From the NCBI GenBank assembly GCA_045587385.1, contig JAZNCE010000003.1, positions 1 to 64,000 of the forward strand: a DNA stretch of 64,000 nt. The letters are read 5' to 3'. Under the pieces are notes generated by a model. That model did not search any database and had not been told where the DNA came from. It saw nothing but the letters and a program-made list of their open reading frames with translations. Origin of the DNA: SVQP01 sp045587385 (GTDB lineage: Bacteria; Bacillota; Clostridia; Oscillospirales; CAG-272). Both the position numbers and the translations under genes were made by a program. Shown here piece by piece: positions 57,944 through 64,000 of the stretch. Every line of letters starts with the position of its first letter. Position 1 is the first letter of the stretch.

Positions 57944-58230
57944 GTCTTTTGCTTCAGACAAAGGATCTCGATGCAGGCGATGAGTGCCACCAGCACGATG
58001 CCAAGACCAAAGCTGATCACGCCGGCTTCAATACCGCCGACGATGCCGAAGAACACGAAAATGCAAGCGGTCAGGGAAACGCCCTTGACAACCTTGCCAA
58101 GACCCAGCGCGCAGACAAACTGCCAGAGTGCTGCGGGCAGGGAAAGCAGAACGGAAATAAGCGACTCGTTCTCGGCGGTGCGAGAGCCTACGTTTGTATT
58201 GGTAGTTGCGATTCTGTTATAGTTCGTCAT
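57940..58230 (-). CDS. Small membrane protein, possibly under S24-repressor control
   Basis: This 96-residue protein has two hydrophobic stretches (~25-48 and ~52-90, GKVVKGVSLTACIFVFFGIVG) with a polar Asn/Thr-rich start. AAAGGAG precedes the ATG. It converges on spoIIP with a four-base overlap. Its leader contains the palindrome cluster at 58262-58337, so it may be repressed by the divergently encoded regulator. No family recognised. Confidence 0.65.
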   Translation of the reverse strand: MTNYNRIATTNTNVGSRTAENESLISVLLSLPAALWQFVCALGLGKVVKGVSLTACIFVFFGIVGGIEAGVISFGLGIVLVALIACIEILCLKQKT

Positions 58231-58261
58231 GATGAATCTCCTTTTCTCTGTGCGCCGAATT

Positions 58262-58337
58262 TTCCGAGCTTGGAAAAACGGCTGCGAAATGTGGAACGGA
58301 ACTGTCGGAAAATGTTCGGAAAGTTCCGAAATTGGAA
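58262..58337. promoter_or_regulatory. Palindrome cluster: candidate operators of the S24 repressor
   Basis: Three related palindromes: TTCCGAGCTTGGAA (58262-58275), TTCGGAAAGTTCCGAA (58315-58330, perfect 7-bp arms) and TTCCGAAATTGGAA (58324-58337, overlapping). More GGAAC/CGGAA half sites lie between. They sit just downstream of the leftward promoter start. Confidence 0.7.
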
Positions 58338-58349
58338 TATCATGGCTGT

Positions 58350-58378
58350 ATTATAACACCCAAAATCGGATTTGTCAA
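58350..58378 (-). promoter_or_regulatory. Promoter for the small membrane protein
   Basis: On the minus strand TTGACA (58373-58378), a 17-bp spacer and TATAAT (58350-58355), reading into the palindrome cluster. Confidence 0.8.
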
Positions 58379-58419
58379 CCCCTATTTTTCAAAAATCGGA
58401 AAAATTTTTCAAAAACCTC

Positions 58420-58448
58420 TTTACAAAACGGAAAAACCGTGCTATAAT
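58420..58448 (+). promoter_or_regulatory. Promoter for the S24 regulator
   Basis: TTTACA (58420-58425), a 17-bp spacer containing ACGGAAAAACCGT (a small palindrome), and TATAAT (58443-58448). Confidence 0.8.
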
Positions 58449-58498
58449 AAGACCGTAAGAGAAAAAGCACGGGAAAAATCCCGGAAACGGAGGGTTTC

Positions 58499-59305
58499 AT
58501 GTCCGAACTTACTTATATTGACAGAATCAAGAAGATCAAAAGCGAGCGCCGCATCACCAACGACAAGCTGTCCGAGATGACCGGCATCCCGCTCGGTACG
58601 CTTTCTAAAATTTTGGCAGGCATCAGCGATTCGCCCAAGCTTTCCAACATGCTGGCGATCTGCCGCGCCCTGGATTGCTCTTTGGATTATATCGTCAGCG
58701 GCACGCCCGAAAATCATCATAATTATACTCTGACGGACGGTGAGATCGCACTGGTCGAGCACTACCGCCGCCTTGACAGCCACGGCAGCGAGCTGGTCGC
58801 GCTGGTGCTGGATAAGGAATACGAGCGCGTGACCGCGCAGTCCTACGCAGCTGCACCCGCACCTGTAACCCCTGCGCGTCAACCCGAAATCAAGCCCTCC
58901 AAATCGAGCTTTACCCGCGTGTCGGGCGGACTTGGCAAGCGCACCATCAGCCTGTACGACCTGCCCGTTTCCGCTGGTACGGGTGTGTATCTGTTTGACA
59001 GCGTTGCGACGGATATTGCTATCCCTGACAACGGAAAAACTGCCGATGCGGACTACGCGCTGCGCATTTCGGGTGACAGTATGGAGCCCAAATATCACGA
59101 CCGTGACGTGCTGCTGATCCAGGAATGCGATCAGATCGAGCCCGGCGAGCTCGGCATTTTCGTGCTGGACGGCGAGGGCTATTTCAAGAAGTTCGGCGGC
59201 GATTGCCTGATCTCGCTTAACCCCTTCTACGCGCCCATCATGCTGCGCGATTTCGAGGACATCCGCTGCTGCGGCAGAGTCATCGGTAAGCTGCATAAAA
59301 AGTAA
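58499..59305 (+). CDS. XRE-S24 LexA/CI-like repressor
   Basis: This 268-residue regulator has an N-terminal helix-turn-helix (KLSEMTGIPLGTLSKILAG), a Pro/Ala linker (~115-135) and a C-terminal S24 peptidase domain. That domain has a possible Ala159-Gly160 cleavage site, Ser194 (SGDSMEP) and Lys230 (GYFKKF). The Ser-Lys dyad and the Ala-Gly bond suggest RecA-stimulated self-cleavage, as in LexA and lambda CI (family knowledge). It is divergent from the small membrane gene across the palindrome cluster. GGAGG precedes the ATG. Confidence 0.9.
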   Translation: MSELTYIDRIKKIKSERRITNDKLSEMTGIPLGTLSKILAGISDSPKLSNMLAICRALDCSLDYIVSGTPENHHNYTLTDGEIALVEHYRRLDSHGSELVALVLDKEYERVTAQSYAAAPAPVTPARQPEIKPSKSSFTRVSGGLGKRTISLYDLPVSAGTGVYLFDSVATDIAIPDNGKTADADYALRISGDSMEPKYHDRDVLLIQECDQIEPGELGIFVLDGEGYFKKFGGDCLISLNPFYAPIMLRDFEDIRCCGRVIGKLHKK

Positions 59306-59320
59306 TACGAACAAAAAATC

Positions 59321-59346
59321 AAGGCTCTGCCGCATGGCTGAGCCTT
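59321..59346 (+). terminator. Terminator after the S24 regulator
   Basis: Stem AAGGCTC/GAGCCTT with 12-base loop, then TTCTC. Confidence 0.75.
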
Positions 59347-59404
59347 TTCTCTTATATTAGATAGGGGGGGTGAGATTGCCCAATATCATTGAGTTGAAAA
59401 ACTC

Positions 59405-59620
59405 TTTACCGGACAAGCGAACGGAACGGATGCGCTCTATAAAGGCGTACCCCGGGGGGAAGCTGTCGCGCAGCGACTGAAGGGGAATTCGAAAGTTTGG
59501 TTTTGAATTGTTTTATCCGAACGGGAAGCCGCGCCGTTTTGTCCGCAACTCCCCTTCAGTCGCCTGCGGCGTCAGCTTCCCCTCGGGGGACGCCTATGCA
59601 ACGCGCGTCCGCATTGTTTG
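59405..59620. repeat. ~215-bp inverted-repeat element
   Basis: Arms of ~46 bp (59442-59488 and 59549-59595) pair with few mismatches; each contains CGACTGAAGGGGAA or its complement. Flanking GC-rich sequence extends the pairing further out. No gene is inside. It abuts the next element. Confidence 0.75.
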
Positions 59621-59622
59621 GT

Positions 59623-59902
59623 TAGCCGTACGGGAGTCGAACTAAGTTGGTTTTGACGGGCAGATTTTCCCCATCCCTGCAGCGTTTCCCTTGGACATAC
59701 TGCCTGTATGCCCTGCGGGAAAAGCTTTTGGGCTCAAAAAAATCTGCTGCGACAAAACTGCTCGCACCCGAGGGCGAATGCATTTTTGATAGATTTTGGT
59801 GGGATTTTGCGAAGCAAGATACCAATCTTGCGAGTAAAAGCACGCCGAAAGATGCGAAAATCCCTCGCTCCCGGGCAATTCGGTTCGATTCCCGTACGGC
59901 TA
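59623..59902. repeat. Complete 280-bp element with tRNA-arm-like terminal inverted repeats (copy 2)
   Basis: The left end TAGCCGTACGGGAGTCGAAC (59623-59642) and the right end GGTTCGATTCCCGTACGGCTA region (to 59902) are ~23-bp imperfect inverted repeats. The right 140 bp match 1-140. It has no convincing ORF. The termini recall a tRNA T-arm and acceptor, but no cloverleaf can be drawn. Confidence 0.75.
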
Positions 59903-59994
59903 TGCATTCGCGCCTAAACCACACCTGAAAATGGGTCCCAACCCATTTTTGGAGCAGAGCTCCACGGTGAGGTTTCAAAAGTTAGGAGGATATT

Positions 59995-60447
59995 ATGTTA
60001 ACAGTAGGACAAAAAGCACCCGATTTTACCTTAAACGATCAGAACGGCAATCCCGTATCTCTTTCCGACTTCCTTGGAAAAAAGGTAGTCGTGTATTTCT
60101 ATCCCAAGGATAATACCCCCGGCTGCACCCGTCAGGCTTGCGCATTTGCGGGCGCATACGAGGCATTCAAGCAAAAGGATATCGTGGTCATCGGCATCAG
60201 CCGCGACAGCACGGCGTCGCACGTCAGATTCGCCGAGAAGTATAATCTGCCCTTTATTCTTTTGTCCGACCCCGACCGTATTGCCATTGAGCCCTTTGGT
60301 GCATGGCAGGAGAAAAAGCTGTACGGCAAGCTGGGGCTCGGCATTGTGCGCTGCACCTTTATCATTGATGAGCAGGGAATCGTGTCCCACGTCATGCCCA
60401 AGGTCAAGCCCGACACCAATGCAGCAGAGATATTGGCACTTCTTTAA
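59995..60447 (+). CDS. bcp: Thiol peroxidase, Bcp/PrxQ-type peroxiredoxin
   Basis: This 150-residue peroxiredoxin reduces peroxides with peroxidatic Cys44 and resolving Cys49 (TPGCTRQAC). The thioredoxin fold block VVVYFYPKDNTPGC is typical. AGGAGG precedes the ATG. No clear sigma-A promoter was found in the repeat-rich upstream DNA; AAATGGGT/ACCCATTT forms a hairpin 50 bp upstream. Confidence 0.94.
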   Translation: MLTVGQKAPDFTLNDQNGNPVSLSDFLGKKVVVYFYPKDNTPGCTRQACAFAGAYEAFKQKDIVVIGISRDSTASHVRFAEKYNLPFILLSDPDRIAIEPFGAWQEKKLYGKLGLGIVRCTFIIDEQGIVSHVMPKVKPDTNAAEILALL

Positions 60448-60465
60448 TTTCATGCAAACAAAAAC

Positions 60466-60490
60466 GCGCCTGCGGAAAATCCGCAGGCGC
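60466..60490 (+). terminator. Convergent terminator
   Basis: The 11-bp stem GCGCCTGCGGA/TCCGCAGGCGC with AAA loop, followed by AATTTTT; on the minus strand preceded by the surface-protein stop. Confidence 0.88.
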
Positions 60491-60502
60491 AATTTTTATG
60501 TT

Positions 60503-63190
60503 TCAGTGCTTTTTCTTTTTGGAGCAAACTGCAAAGGGAAGAGCTGCCAAGCTGATCAGAACGATCACGCCGCCCATAGAGGACTTGCATCCGCCGGGTT
60601 TGACCTCGTCGGTGATCTCACCGGTGACCTCGTCGGTACTCTGCTCGGTCGTTTCGGTGCTCGGCACGTATTGCTCTGCAGTCTTGGGATCGATGCAGTT
60701 CTGATAAGTGTAGTTGAGTCTGCCCAAAGGAGCTGCATCACCGTCGGTGTAGAACTGCTCCATAGTTTCAATCTTGCTGTCGCTGTCTGCCCACTTGAAC
60801 TGCAGCTTAATGCCGTTCGGGTTGGTAATGCCCAGCATTTCCATGGGGACTGCGATCATCATCTTGTTTTCCTTTGCGCGGTAGTTAACCTCGCCCACAA
60901 CCTCAAAGGAGTAAGCACCGTCCGTGCCGTTGTAGCGCGCTACGGTGGTGGTGAATTCGTCCTTTGCGCCGTAGTTGACAATGTAATCATAGCCGTACCA
61001 GCCGGTATTGGCATCACAATCCACGTCCACGAACAGCTGCATCCAGGTGGAGTTGTTGTCAAACATGGTGATATACTCGCGGGTTTCTGCGTAGAAGTAA
61101 ACGTTCTTGGTGTCGGCTGTAACCTTGGAAGAAAGAATATCGTTTCTGCCCGTGGTGTTGGTGTATTTGACTCTGCCAAAGCCGTAAGCGTTACGGTCCA
61201 GCATATCGTTTGCGGGGTCGGTGTAGGTCACAAGCACCTTTTCCCAAATGTCAAACGAGCCTGTGACGTTGACTGCGTTGCGTGCGTCCTGCACGATCAC
61301 GGGAGCAGCCCCCTTGAGTCTTTGGATATTATAGGCGATCTGCATGTAGTAGTTGTCAAAGTAGCCGCCCTTCATCATTTCGGCATCACGCGAGAATTCG
61401 GAGGAAGCGCAGTCCACAAAGCCGATCTCACCGGGATAATCCTGTCTTTGCGCGATCCACTCGTTCCAGCCCGTAACCAGTACGTAAGGAACGTCAGCTT
61501 CAATGGCTCTGTCCCACTGGGACTGGAAGTTTGAACCCTGCACGAATGCGTTGGGATTCTTGTCAAGCAGCTTGAAGTAGTCGGTACGCGATTTTGCGTT
61601 ATTGACCTTTCCTGCAAAGGATCTGCCAAGGTTGGATTTATCACCGTAAAGTGCGGAATCGGAGAAGCATGCCGTGCCAAGATGTTGCGCAATGGACACA
61701 TTGATCGCACTGGGCTTGCCGTTTGCGTCGTTATAGACGTTCTGCGGCCACTCAAAATCCATCCAGGGCCAGCCGTTTTCCTTCATGTCCTCGGTGGGCC
61801 ATTGATTGAGCTTAATGGTAAAGAAATCGTTGACGTTTGCCTCGTAGGGAGCAACGATAGCGGGCTTGCCGTCGATCATGTACCAGGTATCGGGGTAATG
61901 ACCGGGGGCGTAGATCTCGTCGTAGATCTGCTTGACGCGGATCACGGCATCGGTATTGGTATAGAACATGACCTCGGGAGCGTCGTAGCCCTGCTCGTTG
62001 AATTCGTGCAGAATTGCCATGAGCTTGAGTGCAATGCTCGAGTAGGTGGAGTTGTTGGTGGTGTCAAAATAGAGGAAGTCAACGCCTGCGTTCATAAGCA
62101 GCTCAACGTGCTTGCGCATAACGTATTCGTCGTCAATGTAGTAGTAGCCGTAAAGAGGCTCGCCCCACCAGTGCCAGGTGTGAACGGGACCCCACAGGGG
62201 ATTGTTCACGTCGCCTGCCTTATCTCCCGATTGGTCAATGATCTCTTGCATATTCTTCACGCCGGGGTCGCCGTGCTGACCGTGCCAGAGGAAGTAGAAG
62301 ATACCCACGTCGTGATCCTCTGTCACAACGCCTACCTGCGTGGAGTCAAACAGGGAACGGTCCAGATCGTCCGTGCCTGCGTAGCCGCCGAACAGATTGA
62401 CCTCGTTGTTGGGAACGGTGTAGGAAACGGCATTCTCACCCGAACCGTAGGAAATGGTGGCGTATTTGCCGTCATCGGAGTAAGTGATCTTGAGCGTGCC
62501 TTCGTAATTGTCGTCTGCACCCGGTGCTGTTTCCTTGAATGCGGGATCGGGCCACTCGGTTTTGGGCAGCGTTGCAGCCTCCTGCTCGCTCTGCTGCTCC
62601 TGCTTTGCATATTCCTTGTATGCAGCAAAATCAAATGCCTGCGCCTTTTCCTCGCTGTCAAAGAATGCAAAATAACGAAGCTCGATCGCGTCACCGGCCT
62701 TGATGCCCTGGTGCATGTGCAAAGGGTCAAGACGCAGTTGGGTAAATACGGCGTCCTGCACGTCTGCCCAGCCTTCGCAGTGGACGATCAGCTTGTGCCA
62801 TTCACCATCGGGAGTCCAATTCCATTCCAAATGGGAAGCAGCGTCCTGCGAGAAGGAAACACCGTCATTTCTTGCAATGTATATCTCGCCCATTACCTTA
62901 GCGGTGGTGCGGTATTCGATTACAAGATAAGCCGCGTCTGCCACCTTGATGTCGGGCGTGGGAAGCTCCATGGCAGGGTCGTTTTCGGTCGCGGTAAAGG
63001 TGGTGTATTCACCCTCCTTGACCTCGTAGGTCATTTTTGCCACACCCTTTAATTGCTTGCTGACCTCTTTGTCGCCAAAGTCAAGGATGTAAGTGGGCTT
63101 TGCCTCGTATTCCTGCGCCGCTGCGCTCAGGTAGACAAGCGTGCTAAGCAATATGCAGACGCATAATGCAAATAGAGTGATGCGTTTCAT
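60503..63190 (-). CDS. Large surface protein with GH99/GH71-like catalytic region and GGC-TM-Lys C-terminal anchor
   Basis: This 895-residue exported protein has a signal peptide (MKRITLFALCVCILLSTLVYLSAAAQ). An N-terminal beta-sandwich (~25-190) is like that of the lipoprotein at 6089. A middle TIM-barrel-like region (~280-590) contains VGIFYFLWHGQHGDPG, YGYYYIDDEYVMRKHVELL, DFLYFDTTNN and VTGWNEW, recalling GH99/GH71-like endo-glycosidases. A C-terminal sandwich (~610-830) follows. The end is GGCKSS, a membrane helix and KKKKH, probably a sorting/anchor signal. GGAGG precedes the ATG. The catalytic assignment is by pattern and tentative. Confidence 0.75.
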   Translation of the reverse strand: MKRITLFALCVCILLSTLVYLSAAAQEYEAKPTYILDFGDKEVSKQLKGVAKMTYEVKEGEYTTFTATENDPAMELPTPDIKVADAAYLVIEYRTTAKVMGEIYIARNDGVSFSQDAASHLEWNWTPDGEWHKLIVHCEGWADVQDAVFTQLRLDPLHMHQGIKAGDAIELRYFAFFDSEEKAQAFDFAAYKEYAKQEQQSEQEAATLPKTEWPDPAFKETAPGADDNYEGTLKITYSDDGKYATISYGSGENAVSYTVPNNEVNLFGGYAGTDDLDRSLFDSTQVGVVTEDHDVGIFYFLWHGQHGDPGVKNMQEIIDQSGDKAGDVNNPLWGPVHTWHWWGEPLYGYYYIDDEYVMRKHVELLMNAGVDFLYFDTTNNSTYSSIALKLMAILHEFNEQGYDAPEVMFYTNTDAVIRVKQIYDEIYAPGHYPDTWYMIDGKPAIVAPYEANVNDFFTIKLNQWPTEDMKENGWPWMDFEWPQNVYNDANGKPSAINVSIAQHLGTACFSDSALYGDKSNLGRSFAGKVNNAKSRTDYFKLLDKNPNAFVQGSNFQSQWDRAIEADVPYVLVTGWNEWIAQRQDYPGEIGFVDCASSEFSRDAEMMKGGYFDNYYMQIAYNIQRLKGAAPVIVQDARNAVNVTGSFDIWEKVLVTYTDPANDMLDRNAYGFGRVKYTNTTGRNDILSSKVTADTKNVYFYAETREYITMFDNNSTWMQLFVDVDCDANTGWYGYDYIVNYGAKDEFTTTVARYNGTDGAYSFEVVGEVNYRAKENKMMIAVPMEMLGITNPNGIKLQFKWADSDSKIETMEQFYTDGDAAPLGRLNYTYQNCIDPKTAEQYVPSTETTEQSTDEVTGEITDEVKPGGCKSSMGGVIVLISLAALPFAVCSKKKKH

Positions 63191-63223
63191 AAAAGAAACC
63201 TCCGTATAAAATGTACTTTAATC

Positions 63224-63252
63224 ATTATAGCATGCAATGCGGTGTTTGTCAA
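63224..63252 (-). promoter_or_regulatory. Promoter for the large surface protein
   Basis: On the minus strand TTGACA (63247-63252), a 17-bp spacer and TATAAT (63224-63229). Confidence 0.85.
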
Positions 63253-63345
63253 TTGAATAGGAATTGAGGCGAACAACTTTGGCTATCTTGCGAAAAAGAT
63301 TTGCAACAAGTATATGCAAATTGACATACTCTAAGCGCAAAAAAA

Positions 63346-63368
63346 CGGCTGCCCGCAAAGGGCAGCCG
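63346..63368 (-). terminator. Terminator of the upstream paralogue
   Basis: The 9-bp stem CGGCTGCCC/GGGCAGCCG; on the minus strand it is followed by seven T residues. Confidence 0.88.
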
Positions 63369-63374
63369 AAGCGA

Positions 63375-64000
63375 TTATTGTTTTTTCTTTTTGGCGTAAG
63401 CCGCAAAGGAAAGTGCTGCAATGCCGATCAGGGCGACTGTGCTGCTTGCAATGGATTTGCATCCGCCGCTCTTGCCCTCATCCTCGGGGGCATCCGTGCT
63501 TGGCACGTACTGCTCGGCGGTTTCGGGGTCAATGCAGTTTTGATAAACGTAGTTCAGTCTGCCCAAGGGAGCTGCGTCACCGTCGGTATAGAATTGCTCC
63601 ATGGTGGTAATCAAGGAGCGGCTGTCCGCCCACTTGAACTCAAACTTAATGCCGTTCGGGTTGGTGATGCCCAGCATTTCCATAGGCACCGCCAGCATCA
63701 TTTGATTGCCCTCTACGCGGTACTCAATCTCACCGATCACTTCAAACGCGTAAGCACCGTCCGTGCCGCAATAGCGTGCAACCGTTGTGGTATCAAGGTC
63801 TTTGGCTTGATAGTTGATAATGTAATCGTATCCGTACCAGCCGTCACCTCCCGTGGAGAGAAACAGCTGCATCCAGGATCTGTCATCCTTGGGTAAGCAG
63901 ATATTCTCTCTGGTCTCTACGTAGAAATATACGTTTTTGGTGTCTGCGGTGACCTTTGCGGCAACGATATCGTTTTTGCCGGTATCGTTGACGTAATGAA
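63375..64000 (-). CDS. Paralogous surface protein, C-terminal part (gene continues past the window edge)
   Basis: The frame is open from the window edge to the stop at 63375 (about 208 residues). It aligns with the end of the 60503-63190 protein: TADTKNVYFYVETRE, DGWYGYDYIINYQAKD, ITNPNGIKFEFKWADS, YTDGDAAPLGRLNY and QNCIDPETAEQYVPST. It ends in GGCKS, a membrane helix and KKKKQ. The Met at 63872 is internal, not the true start. It is a tandem duplicate with its own terminator. Confidence 0.85.
   Translation of the reverse strand, partial: HYVNDTGKNDIVAAKVTADTKNVYFYVETRENICLPKDDRSWMQLFLSTGGDGWYGYDYIINYQAKDLDTTTVARYCGTDGAYAFEVIGEIEYRVEGNQMMLAVPMEMLGITNPNGIKFEFKWADSRSLITTMEQFYTDGDAAPLGRLNYVYQNCIDPETAEQYVPSTDAPEDEGKSGGCKSIASSTVALIGIAALSFAAYAKKKKQ

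Noticed and set aside
59623..59902. A possible tRNA gene because of the GGTTCGATTCCCGTACGGCTA end
   Set aside because: No matching D-arm, anticodon arm or acceptor pairing is found; the similar sequence at the other end is inverted, so these are terminal repeats of an element.

Overview
The window looks like chromosome from a spore-forming, monoderm member of the Clostridia, probably an uncultured gut Oscillospirales-like lineage. The support is the spore protease gpr next to spoIIP, two T-box leaders, near-consensus sigma-A promoters with 17-bp spacers before most operons, AGGAGG-type ribosome binding sites, an IreB-like gene, and many GC-rich palindromic intergenic repeats. No prophage, CRISPR array, rRNA or complete tRNA gene was found. 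The placement is by gene content only.

Layout. 1-5.9 kb (minus strand): serC-serA serine pathway, a ThyX-like protein, and an ireB-like/ribF/DD-carboxypeptidase-like operon. 6-11 kb: a lipoprotein, an AT-rich orphan gene, a mini-hairpin repeat array and a large cytoplasmic beta-helix glycosidase-like protein. 11.2-16.6 kb: a compact three-gene operon (TerB_N protein, BrxD-like ATPase, BrxHI/Lhr-like helicase) that resembles a stand-alone defence or DNA-processing system. 17-25 kb: nrdR, a cysteine-rich membrane protein, ychF-trmB-truB, and a GntR-ABC transporter operon. 25.2-27.9 kb: an apparently isoleucine-specific T-box before an XRE-cupin-acyl-CoA ligase fusion. 28-32 kb: two glycoside hydrolases (GH63-like and GH51). 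32.4-36.9 kb: a two-component system, HtrA protease and MgtC. 37-48 kb (minus strand): an XRE regulator, then tsaE-tsaB-rpiB-ispD-ispF with rpe downstream, and T-box-pheS-pheT-ABC exporter-DUF896. 48-53 kb: a BamE-like membrane protein, and MBL hydrolase-gltX-glnS-DUF1294. 53-59 kb: an oligopeptide-binding lipoprotein with a long structured leader, gpr-spoIIP, and an S24-type repressor with a palindrome cluster. 59.4-64 kb: inverted-repeat elements, a peroxiredoxin, and two tandem paralogous surface proteins, the second cut by the window edge.

How the parts fit. Most of the window is housekeeping: serine, riboflavin/FAD, isoprenoid (MEP pathway), pentose phosphate, tRNA modification (m7G46, psi55, t6A) and aminoacylation (Phe, Gln, Glu). 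Plant-glycan use is suggested by the beta-helix, GH63-like and GH51 enzymes and by secreted carbohydrate-binding proteins. The accessory signal is concentrated in the 11.2-16.6 kb triad and in several families of inverted repeats. One short palindromic repeat has apparently been inserted in frame into the TerB gene.
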